Source: Puccinia triticina (lineage: Eukaryota > Basidiomycota > Pucciniomycetes > Pucciniales > Pucciniaceae). From it: DNA of 64,000 nt. Both the position numbers and the translations under genes were made by a program. Shown here piece by piece: positions 55,552 to 64,000 of the stretch. The stretch is taken from contig NC_070565.1 in assembly GCF_026914185.1 (NCBI RefSeq), positions 4,588,001 to 4,652,000 of the forward strand. The letters run 5' to 3'. Position 1 is the first letter of the stretch. Every line of letters begins with the position of its first letter. The notes below the pieces were generated by a model that did no database searches, had not been told where the DNA came from, and saw only the letters and a program-made list of their open reading frames with translations.

Positions 55552-57139
55552 GACCGCCGACCTGCTGGTTCGAAGGGCCATTATTGAAACCCCAGTGGCC
55601 ACGACCTCACGACCTCACCAGGTATACTTGGATCGCTCCACTTGCATTTTCAATTGCCGAATATGTGGCTTTTCCTTTTCGGTTTTCAGGATTTGTACCA
55701 TATTCGCACTGGCTTAGATCGTTTTCCCCATTGAATATGCTACAGCTTCTTATTCTCTATTTCTTCATCATGATCATTAAGCCCAAGGGCTTTTGGTCAG
55801 ACTTTTTCTTATACCCCTTCAATTGAGTGCTTGTACCCTCTCCCTCAGATATCATTGCACATTTCACATAGAATGCTATACAACCAATATCAAACCAATT
55901 GTTGCCAATGTCAGGAAGGGGAATATTGCTATTAGCCAAACATGAGAAATGATTTGAAAAACCAATCTTTGTGACAGATTAAAAGGCTTATCAGGATTCA
56001 GTGGTATGTACTAAAACATATCAGTTGTTTATTAGGGGGTTTCAAAGTTGAGTGCAAGCATCTTGTACACATTTTAGCAAGTTGCTCCAAACAGAAAAAC
56101 CCAACTAGCTAATTCCCTCCTTGGGCGAGCAAAGCAACCTCCAAAGGAGGGACTGTGTGCTATAATATGTTGACCCCGTGGCCTGGGAGCATTTCCACTT
56201 TTGGTGTGCAGTTTTTCATAATCAACCTCACACACTTGTCTCTGGATGCTTTTCCTTCTAGTTTTCATTTCTGGTAGCACCTAAGTTGTCCTCATCTATA
56301 TAATATCCTCCCAACCCTTCTCCTTGCTCTGCAATATCATTTGTATGTAGTATCATTAGTTTTGGATTATGTACAGTCCAAGATGTGAAATACAGGATGA
56401 AGCACACCGCACACCTAATGGTGTCATAACAAAGGAATTTGAGTGCCTGTCAAGGGCCCAAGAAGATTAAAAAATATGCAGCAAGATTCTCCATGATTGT
56501 GTGTATCTTTTGTCTCCCAATTACATAATCACCCAATGAGAAATGGTGCTGCTACAACAAGTTGAAAATTGCCATTTTCAATTTTGAAATTCTCTCAGGC
56601 CGCGGGGTTGACCTAGCACATCGTTGCTCTCATTGGAGGGTCCCTGTGGGACAGCTTCCCCCCTCCACATAGAGAGGGAACCAGTTAAGTTAGCAAAAAA
56701 CCATGCATGTGGAGCTACCAAAATGCAAGTAGGTAGCCTGTGTTAGGCACATGCATGATGAATCCTTGCCATGAATTACTGTTCAAGGTTGTTTTATGCA
56801 TGCATAAATCATAAATTCATAAAACCTCTTTGGTGGGATTACTTAATCATCCTTGCAAGTTCCCCCACAAAAAAGAGTTTATGATTATATGATTTATGCA
56901 TGCATAAATCAACTTTGAACACTGATGGTAACTCAGCTTGGATAGATGTGTGTGCGGAGCAACTTGCCAAAATGCATGCAAGCCACTTGCCCTCAACATT
57001 GAGATGTGACTTTCTAGGCTGCAAATTTTTTTGAAACAAACAGAAATGTTTTTTCAGGGAGTTTGAATAGCAATGTTCTACTCTACAGACTCATAGACTT
57101 TCAAGGGATGGTTTGATTTTACAACAAAGAAATATTACA
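55552..57139. other. intergenic with repeat remnants
   Basis: A 60-residue hydrophobic frame (near 55620-55826, including LLILYFFIMIIK) may be chance. 56102-56160 (CCCTCCTTGGGCGAGC then CCTCCAAAGGAGGGAC) and 56635-56700 (GGAGGGTCCC...TTAAGTTAGCA) look like ends of the same GTCCCTCC-type repeat seen at 9124-10165. Confidence 0.4.
56781..56920. mobile_element. MITE of the TTCAAAGTT/ATGCATGCATAAATC family
   Basis: The ends GTTCAAGGTT and AACTTTGAAC, with inner arms TTTATGCATGCATAAATC and GATTTATGCATGCATAAA, are inverted. ACT flanks both sides. The arms match the MITE inside the Gypsy gag-pol frame. Confidence 0.82.
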
Positions 57140-59277
57140 TCAGAACTCTATGACACCAGACCAATAGTTAAAATTGTATACTTCAGGTTCAGAAGTAATT
57201 TCACAACCATTCAAACAGCCCAGGAGAGTTTTCTCCTGATTGTAAACCTTAACTTTTTGATTTCTACCAACTTGGAAAGGAATTGAGATTAGGAGAATAA
57301 CATCCTTTGAGTTGCACGTCTCATATTCTTCCAGATCGGCAAAGTGAGATCTATCTCCCGTTTCTATTTTGATGTATTGAAGTTTCTTGCCGGAGGAAAC
57401 CAATAGCACGATGTACATTCTATCTTCTGTCGCATTGGCCCCAGCTCAATAAAGGAAATGGGTAAGATGTCAGGATTTCCTGTGCTGAAATGTGTCAAGC
57501 AACATTACTATTTAACTCACCGGGAGACGGCAGTGAATCTGTCTTGGAATGCGCACTCCTTGGATGAGGTCGGTACCAGACATAAGCCCTTGATCTGAGG
57601 TTAAAAACAATTTTTCAGTCACGGGGCCAAAATATGAACAGGTGCGATGATAGATTACCTCTGGATGAGCGGACGACACCCTGACTTGTACCACCTAAGT
57701 GCGTAAGAACACAAATTTATTATCTCTGGAAAGCAAATATGGCTCGAACCAACTGACACGTTGAAATATGATATCAAATCCAAGAGTGGCTCATGAGGCA
57801 TATGATTGACATATTTTTTCGATGAAGTACTATCCACTGGTAGATTGGCTGCTGGCCTGGGATCTCGAAGGTAGTGCGACTCTCCCTGTGAGGAAATTGG
57901 AAAGCGATCAACATTGGACTCGAGCGTTCCAAGATGCGACTGCGAATGATGTTGACAGACATAATCATTCCAGCTTAGAATTTCGATAAAGTCCGGTTTC
58001 AGGGATAATAAATGGATGAACTTTTCCACCAGAAACCACGAATCCGTTGGATAGAGATAGTTGCCATAATTACTGTCTGAAAGGTGTTTGTAGAACATTG
58101 CGCTGAGTGGAGAAGCATATTGTTTGCCGACAGCAGCCAAGTTATCCCTGTACCTGTGATCTTGAGACGAAGAGACGGGACACCAGGCATCCCATGACAG
58201 CATGCCATCAATCGAAGACACCGTCTTGGGGTCAACACCTGTCCAGCATGGCCTGGGTGAAATCAAAACTTCACTTCTCAACAGACAGCGTAGAACTGAG
58301 AAACACCGAGAAATAGTAACTCACAAAAAGTAAATCTTCGGATTGAATTTTGAAAATCAGTGGAGTCAGCTCCCAGTTTTCCAAGCCATACCTATCATTG
58401 CCTCAATCAACATCAAGCCAGAGATATGAGCCTACAGGGAAAGTTAGCTTTTCTTTCAAGGAGTTCCAAGCCGAATCGTAGTCTGGGTTGTTATCCTACA
58501 TAAATGAAAGTTGAATACCTTAGAAGTTGGTGTATGGATTCCGTTTAGATCGTTTTCAACTCACCAAAAAGGTTCCTGGTACTTCTCCCGAAAAGGTTGA
58601 GACCAAAGGCTTGTCTTCGTAGATGAATTGAGCCTTTCTGGTGGCGTAGGTTTCGATGAGTCGAATGATATCATTTGAAGAACCAGATTGGCCATAATAG
58701 ACCATATCAAAAGCTGACAAGATGAGCAGTCTCCTCGTAAGTTATCCGACATACGAGCAGTGATTCCGAGAATGGCAATCATGCTGACATAGGAAAACCT
58801 GAAACGAGTTCTGTTCCGCAATCTCGAAAATCAAAGGCAATTGTTTTGCGTTGGTTATGTCTTGGCCGATATTAATCGCAAAGGCGTCTATGCCCATTTG
58901 TTGCGCCAATCTCACTGTCAAAATGATGGAGAGATAACAAAACGTTGAGGGTAACGCAATCGATCACCCTCCGGGGTAGAATGCATAACTCAACTGTCTG
59001 AGGACCAATCTTCGGCTTCATAGAATTGAAAATTTCCCTGGACAACGTGGGCGAACACATATCTCGGACTCTGGCTGGTAGGCTTGTGACGGTTTTTGGG
59101 AATTGCGAGATGTGAACCTTCAAGCGGGTCTGGAATTACTCTGCAAACAGAAATCTCGGTGATCGAACGAAGAATGAATTTTGCTGCAGATTTCATGAAA
59201 TCGTACCTTATGGTTAGGTGCTCTACATTTGAAACTTGAAATCCCGTATGAAGGACTCTTGAGGAGCTAGTTGCCAT
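57140..59277 (-). pseudogene. GH71 alpha-1,3-glucanase (mutanase-like), one in-frame stop
   Basis: The minus-strand exons are about 59277-59207, 59140-58995, 58914-58789, 58713-58565, 58496-about 58325, about 58280-57961, 57885-57758, 57694-57659, 57594-57521 and 57444-57140. Landmarks: SPRYVFAHVVQGNFQFYEAE; MRLAQQMGIDAFAINIGQD; FQVFLSFDM; KPLVSTFSGE; SIDGMLSWDAW; FIEILSWNDYGESHYLRD; LIQRSRAYVWYRPHPR; a beta-rich C-terminus ending YNFNYWSGVIEF. These are the GH71 blocks, including the WNDYGES region. Almost all junctions keep frame. Exon 5 contains a TGA (58403-58405) after WLDVD, and the junction after it is unclear, so the gene is probably broken, unless a Trp codon was misread or an unseen intron removes it. 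No clear signal peptide was seen at the chosen start. Role: cleaving alpha-1,3-glucan of fungal walls. Confidence 0.8.
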
Positions 59278-59558
59278 GATTGGAGAGGTACTGCGAAGGC
59301 AGGTCTAGCCGTATAATCACATATGGCAAAGACGACTGAATAACCTGGTGCTGAGACTTTTTGTAGCTGCAGGATATGAAAAAAGGCCTTCCATCTACTC
59401 GTATCCACCGAGTTATCAATCTTCCAGGTCGATACAATAACGTAGAAGGTGTTGATGGACATCTTGTGTTGAGCGGGGGGAAATCTGATCACTGACAATG
59501 AGGATACTTGGAAAGCATCATCGGCCTTTAATTTCATGAGCCGACTGCGCAAAAGAAT

Positions 59559-59595
<37 letters not shown>

Positions 59596-59625
59596 GCGAA
59601 CGACGAGGCAGATTGCACTGTGTCA

Positions 59626-59656
<31 letters not shown>

Positions 59657-59662
59657 TGAGAC
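59559..59662 (-). tRNA. tRNA-Phe(GAA) with a 31-nt intron
   Basis: On the minus strand a full cloverleaf forms: acceptor GTCTCAA with TTGGGAC plus A; D arm GCTC/GAGC with AGTTGGGA loop; anticodon arm TCAGA/TCTGA with loop CTGAAGA (anticodon GAA); variable AGGTC; T arm CAGTG/CACTG with loop TTCAAGC. The intron (59595-59625) sits after the base 3' of the anticodon, between positions 37 and 38, the canonical place. The mature length is 73. All stems pair, with one G-T in the acceptor, so it is likely functional. Confidence 0.95.
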
Positions 59663-60049
59663 CGGGGATGTTCGAGGGGTGGCAATCAGGATCCCTATTG
59701 GTAAATACAAAACTTTTCACGCCTCTTCTCAGCACTAGAGGGGATATTAAGCCTTCTGGATGCCCTCATGGCAAAATGGTCCAGACCAGAGAGAATGACA
59801 TGAAGCATCTAATTGCATATTCAACAATATCTCAAATATGATATCAGAGGAGTCAAGTTGATAGCTGGTTTGGTTGGTAATTTTTGAGGTACAACAAAGG
59901 AGGAATCTTTGTAGGCAGTTGTTGGTATGTTTTTTTGGAGATTATATGACTAGAATCAGAGCTGGATTGAAAAATCTTCTTGATCATAGCCCCCATCTTG
60001 GATCACATGAGATGCTATGGCCCTCCATCCTCCAAGTTTGTGCTTGTTA
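59663..60049. other. intergenic, nothing recognised
   Basis: Upstream flank of the tRNA-Phe gene; no gene or clear repeat. Confidence 0.4.
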
Positions 60050-60185
60050 TGAGCTGTAGCGTGGTCTCCGCAGCGCAGACTCACATGTACATAGACTACA
60101 CGTACATGTCAAGGACCATACTCAAGGTTTGAGAGGCTGGAGATCCAAGCCTCTTCCTCATCCTGCAATCTACCATCTTGGATCC
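60050..60185. repeat. dispersed repeat, inverted copy of 30250-30390
   Basis: GAGCTGTAGC, CTCACATGTACATAGACTAC, ACCATACTCAAGG, GAGATCCAAGCCTCTTCCTC and CAATCTACCATCTTG match the reverse complement of 30250-30390. Confidence 0.75.
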
Positions 60186-60512
60186 AGAACCCCCAGAACC
60201 CCAGACCCCAGGCTCCATCTTCCTCTCCCTAGACTAGACCATAACAGTGCTGAATTTGGACTCCATATACCTAAATACACAATCAAACCAGAAACAAAGA
60301 AAAGAAGAGAAAAAATAGGAAAAAATAACTTCCAAAACCAAGTAGAGAAAAAGACCAATTCCGGCAAATCAACTAACAAACCCACATACACCACCCCAAA
60401 AAGTATGGCAATGAGTGCACATTGTCATTCTCTAACATTCCTCTAACACAAATCTTACATGTATCTTACTTCCCTCAAAGACACCCTTTACTTTCCTCAA
60501 GCAACCCTCTTA

Positions 60513-60624
60513 CACCAGGAAAAAACAATGATCACTTGTCTGCAAGTGACATCAAAAAGTACAAAGGCCCCTTTTTACTTTGCTATGTCACTTGTTGGCA
60601 AGTGATCATTCTTTTTTCCTGGTG
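60513..60624. mobile_element. 112-bp MITE, TSD TTA
   Basis: CACCAGGAAAAAACAATGAT...CACTTG and CAAGTG...ATCATTCTTTTTTCCTGGTG are inverted nearly end to end. TTA flanks it (60510-60512 and 60625-60627). The CACCAGG start is shared with the 29042 element. Confidence 0.88.
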
Positions 60625-60739
60625 TTACTTTCCTCAAACACCCGGCACCACCCCAAAGAAGAAGGCAATGTGTGCTTCTTGTCATGCTCTAAAGCTTCTC
60701 TTACTTGTATCATTCCAGTGTAGAGCCAGGGTACTCAAT

Positions 60740-60770
60740 AGTGATTTTGGACACTTGTCCAAAATCACTT
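60740..60770. repeat. perfect short palindrome
   Basis: AGTGATTTTGGACA-n-TGTCCAAAATCACT, a perfect hairpin with a short loop. Confidence 0.8.
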
Positions 60771-61087
60771 CCAGGATGTGTGTGCAATATGAGTATGGAG
60801 GGATGGGATCAGTTAAACAAGTAAAAACAAGTTTAAATATCAGTTACATGATTGTATCACAAGGTTATGCTTGGTGGTAAGACCAGGTAAGACCTATGTA
60901 ATAGCAATGTATTGATCATGGCAATGTGTGAAAATTGTCATCCTCTTTGGGGTGGTGGTAGCCATGTCTTAGGACCAAGAATGAGAAAAAGAGAAAAAAA
61001 CCAAATAAAAAAAAAGGGAAGAGAATTAAGAACAGAAATTCTTGAGAGACTTGAGGAAAATGAATCTTGATGAATGCTGAGCATGAA

Positions 61088-62044
61088 TACACTACGGCTC
61101 CAGTTGTTGAGCGGTGCCGACGTCGTTTTTGCCCCGGCGTTGGATTATGGTCAGGCCGACCGGGCGCGACGTCGGACACGCCAAAGGGTCAGCCTGACCA
61201 GTCTAACCGGGGTAAATTGACGCCAAAGTACCTTTGCCGACGGGAAGGTCAGTCTGACCATGCCGATGCGCTGGTCATCAGGGTTGGCCCGGCGCATGGA
61301 TCGAGCCAACAGTCCCGACGGGTGGGGCACAAGCGTTGGCTCGCCCGAAAGGTTGTCAGCCAGTCGGCGGTCTGAGTAAACAAGCCAACCTGTCTGACAA
61401 GGCCTTCAGACAGCTCAATCTGACTGGTTCCTGCTCAGTCGGACCGACCTGTCCATCGGCAAGGTCAAGAAATCACCTGAAAAAAGTGACCCTTGACCTA
61501 TACCACAATGATCTGCAAGAGTATTGGCAGATTATACACAGAAAGAAAAAATAAAAATAAAAAATAAACCAGCTGGTTTAACTTTACCACAAATTTCAGG
61601 AAGGTTTTGCTCGGTAAGGGGTTAGAGTGCGATTGTATACCATTGTACAGGCTTACACTCTAAAGTGTAATTGGTACAGTGGTATCTGTGCGGCATATGT
61701 GATGTGACCATCCCATGCTTCAGGTAGTGAGCTCGACTCCTGCGGGTGGTGGTCCTTTTTGCTTGATGAGGATGGGATTGGCTGCCATCGCTGCCGTCGG
61801 GGCCAGTAAAACCCACCCGCCAGAAAGGTCGGGTACACATCCCACTTGTCGTCGGCATCAAACCGACTGCTCAGTTCGACGCTGGGAGCCATCCGACTAC
61901 CCCTTCAGACGCCGGGATCATGCTGACGCGTCCGACGAATTTCACCCCAACGTCGATCCCACGTTGGCTTAGTGCGGGGTCAGCAGGGTGTTCACCAACG
62001 CAAGCGCCGACGTCGGCTAGACGTCAGAGTGCACCTGTAGTGTA
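61088..62044. mobile_element. putative TIR element (TACACTAC ends)
   Basis: The ends TACACTACGG and CTGTAGTGTA are imperfectly inverted. Further in, GTGCCGACGTCG..CGGCGTTGG pairs with CCAACGC..GCGCCGACGTCGG. GC-rich subterminal blocks (GGTCAG, GCCGAC motifs) flank an AT-rich centre. It contains the tRNA-like stretch at 61672-61740. No transposase was seen. A TA duplication is possible but not proved. Confidence 0.55.
61672..61740 (+). repeat. tRNA-derived (SINE-like) remnant
   Basis: TGGTACAGTGG (61672-61682) is a perfect box A, and AGCTCGACTCC (61730-61740) is a box B with two mismatches, at a spacing close to that of tRNA. No acceptor stem can be formed. Confidence 0.4.
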
Positions 62045-62836
62045 TTTGTTGGAATTTCACACCTCTGTCTCTTTTCTTTCCCTTTCACTCATTGTTCACT
62101 CAATCCATTCCCTTCAGATAATATTCATTTCCACCTTCTGTCCCACATCTTGTCCCCCAGTTTTAATAGCTTAAGTATCCCAACAGACTAGAAATGGAAA
62201 ATCATAAGTTTTCTGTGCCTTTTCCCTGAGCCCAGTGATTCTCTTGTAGTGAGGAGTCTTTTTACTCCTCACAAGCTAGCAGCTTAGCCCCCTTTGTGGG
62301 ATTCTTTGCTTTGTTCTTGGCCTCAAGCTTTTTTCCTCAGGCCTGTTTTTCTCTCCTCCCTCCAACTTGGAGCCATCATTTCAACAATATTGATAATGAA
62401 TCTTATGAATGGCAGAGCTAGAGCTTAATCTTATGACAGGACATCATTCTGGAAATATGCTGTATACTGCAGACGTTTCTGATTGAGAAGCGTACAGAGG
62501 ATGCCAGAGCATCCAGCGGAAGTGAGGTGTGCTTAGAATTACTTGGATGCTTCTGCAAGCATCCAAGTGATGCCCTCAAAACTATACATTGCAGGACATC
62601 AACAAATGCCATGCATTGGACACTCCCAATTGAGAGTGTCTGATGGACATCTTGACAGTCCAAAACGTTCAGCATCCATTGGACCCTCCAGCCCGAGTGT
62701 CCAATGGGCATCAAACAAAGCTTTCCAATAGGCAATCTTGGTTGAGAGTGTCCAAAAGAAATATGGGCACAATTTTACAGTGTGTATCCCCCTAGTAACA
62801 CTGCCATTTCCTATCTGGTAAGTGCACTGTCCCCCC

Positions 62837-62869
<33 letters not shown>

Positions 62870-63183
62870 ACAATGCATAATAAAGGTTTTGTGTTCAACT
62901 TGCAAGCTTTACAACCTCTGCTTTCCTCCAAAACATTCTGACACCTTCCCCCCATCCCCCCCCGCTTCACTGTCCTTCCCATGTCCACCAGAGCCCATTG
63001 CACATTGGGGTCCCCCTGCTGCATCAGCTGTGCCTGCAGGACTGACATTTTGGCAAGCTGAGGGTGGTTGACTATGTCTGATGAAATCCTGTTTACAGCC
63101 ATTCTTGAAAAGCTTGTGGGTTCAAGGCTGAAAAAAGATTTTTTTTATTTCAGCCACAGGCCTGTACAACTTCACTGTACAGG
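62045..63183. other. intergenic with a 39-base poly-C run
   Basis: 62831-62869 is an almost pure C tract, with one T near its start. 62615-62715 has repeated CCAATTGAGAGTGTC/GGACACTC-type phrases (inverted pairs). No gene was recognised. Confidence 0.5.
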
Positions 63184-63572
63184 CAACAAAGGGTAGTTAC
63201 GTTACGTTGCGTTATCCACACAATTTTGGTAACGTAACTACCCCCGTTATTTGGGGCCCTCCGTTACTTTACTAGTAACGGGGTTATTTCGGGCCCCGCG
63301 CCTAACGTAACGGGCCTCATTTTTGAGGCCCGTTATCGCGTTATCCCCCGGATAACGCGATAACAGATCATTTAAGGCTTTTTTAGCCTCATTTTTTGCG
63401 CGTTCTCAAGGGCTCTGGGCGCCCAGATAACGCAACAAGCATAAAAAAAAAGGCTTAATGTGGTGCGATAACTTAATCGCGTCGCCGTTACGCGTAATGC
63501 GTAGATAAGGGCAAAAATTCTGTTACGTTACCCTTATCTACGCGTTACACGTAGCGTAACTACCCTTTGTTG
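63184..63572. mobile_element. MITE rich in GTTACG/CGTAAC motifs
   Basis: The ends CAACAAAGGGTAGTTACG and CGTAACTACCCTTTGTTG are inverted. The interior is full of short inverted pairs (GCGTTATCCCC..GGATAACGC, GGGGCCC, GCCTCATTTTTGAGGC). The GTAACGTA motif is shared with the hAT-type element at 44796. No clear target duplication was found. Confidence 0.8.
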
Positions 63573-63621
63573 GTACTACAGGCATTCAAAATCCCTTCGG
63601 GCTAAAGAATGTCAAAGTAGA

Positions 63622-63742
63622 CCCTGGTACCATTTGGCACCAGGGTACCCCCTGAGTTTTCAGCCAAAGTTGGTACCTAGTACCGCACCTGGCACCGCCT
63701 GGCGGGTACCAGCGGTACCGGTGGTGGGTACCACGGGTACCG
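63622..63742. repeat. GGTACC cluster
   Basis: Seven GGTACC hexamers plus several GGCACC/TAGTACC variants lie in about 120 bp, with CCTGGTACCATTTGGCACCA forming a hairpin at the left edge. It is non-coding. Confidence 0.6.
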
Positions 63743-64000
63743 CCAGGCCCATTTCTTGAATTTTGTATATAAGTTTCAGTGTCACTTTTTTCAGGTGAGA
63801 ACCATCTAATTGTACTGTTGAGCATTTTTGAGATCACATTCTTGAACAGCCTGGCCAGTCTTTCATCCTTGAAGTTTCTGTTAAACTTTGAGATCAAGAT
63901 CTCCAGGCTTGTCGCGTTGAATGTCCGGCAGAGTGGACTAGGGCGGTGATTGAAAGAATTCAGAAGACTAAAAATTTATTGCTTCTAATTAGAACTCTAT
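63743..64000. other. window end, nothing recognised
   Basis: A short minus-strand frame overlaps the GGTACC cluster and has no family features. The last bases (AATTCAGAAGACTAAAAATTTATTGCTTCTAATTAGAACTCTA) resemble 8936-8984, upstream of the left end of the foldback element (ATTCAGAAGATTCAAGACC..TTTATTTCTTTTGTTAGAACTCTA), so a related copy may start beyond the window. Confidence 0.4.

Noticed and set aside
55530..55826. 98-codon frame after the DUF1748 gene
   Set aside because: It overlaps the end of the DUF1748 exon in another frame and shows only general hydrophobicity.
59223..59552. Alternative first exon of the GH71 gene or separate gene
   Set aside because: The frame (starting near 59464 with MSINTFYVIVS) could splice in phase to the next exon, but it has no GH71 similarity. 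The start at 59277 is kept with low certainty.
61672..61740. Functional tRNA gene
   Set aside because: Box A is perfect, but box B has mismatches and the arms do not pair.

Overview
The window looks like nuclear DNA of a repeat-rich filamentous fungus, most likely a basidiomycete of the rust (Pucciniales) type. The evidence is: short spliceable introns (mostly 48-110 bp, GT...AG) in every recognisable gene; fungal families (Pho80-type cyclin, GH71 alpha-1,3-glucanase, DUF1748, Trm4/NSUN2, aquaporin); a chromodomain Ty3/Gypsy element; and two genes that read as secreted candidate effectors. The rust assignment is inference from gene content and repeat load, not a database match.

Layout. 1-8.9 kb: gene fragments (Sec23-like, tyrosine-phosphatase-like), several MITEs (one nested inside another) and a small secreted Cys-rich gene at 7512-8160. 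9.0-13.0 kb: a 4-kb foldback-like element (8991-13045) with long inverted termini, arrays of short palindromes and several nested insertions. 13-19.4 kb: repeat remnants and a second pair of palindrome arrays around a central segment. 19.45-30.22 kb: one Ty3/Gypsy retrotransposon on the minus strand with two LTRs and a 5-bp target duplication, broken by a MITE in gag-pol, a frameshift before the chromodomain and a TIR transposon inside its 5' LTR. 31.5-34 kb: a large low-complexity regulatory-type protein. 35.9-37.2 kb: an aquaporin-like gene. 38.4-40.1 kb: a four-exon secreted protein ending in octapeptide repeats. 40.5-48.3 kb: a transposon graveyard with a hAT element (transposase remnant, 8-bp duplication), a second hAT-type element enclosing a 1.3-kb palindrome-array element, and a near-perfect 290-bp palindrome. 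48.4-59.7 kb: the gene-dense part, with a Pho80-like cyclin, Trm4 tRNA m5C methyltransferase, a divergent DUF1748 gene, a GH71 glucanase with an in-frame stop, and an intron-containing tRNA-Phe gene. 60-64 kb: repeats, MITEs, a long poly-C run and a GGTACC cluster.

The most unusual feature is a family of modular arrays made of alternating inverted repeats built on GACCGGTCATCAAG-like cores. They occur in at least seven places in 64 kb, with different sub-families, sometimes with their own ends (ACACCGGTC...GACCGGTGT) and sometimes inside elements with clean target duplications. They resemble the tandem-repeat inverted termini of foldback transposons. No transposase that could be assigned to them was seen.

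Exon coordinates were derived by hand from splice motifs and reading-frame continuity; unresolved junctions are stated in the entries.
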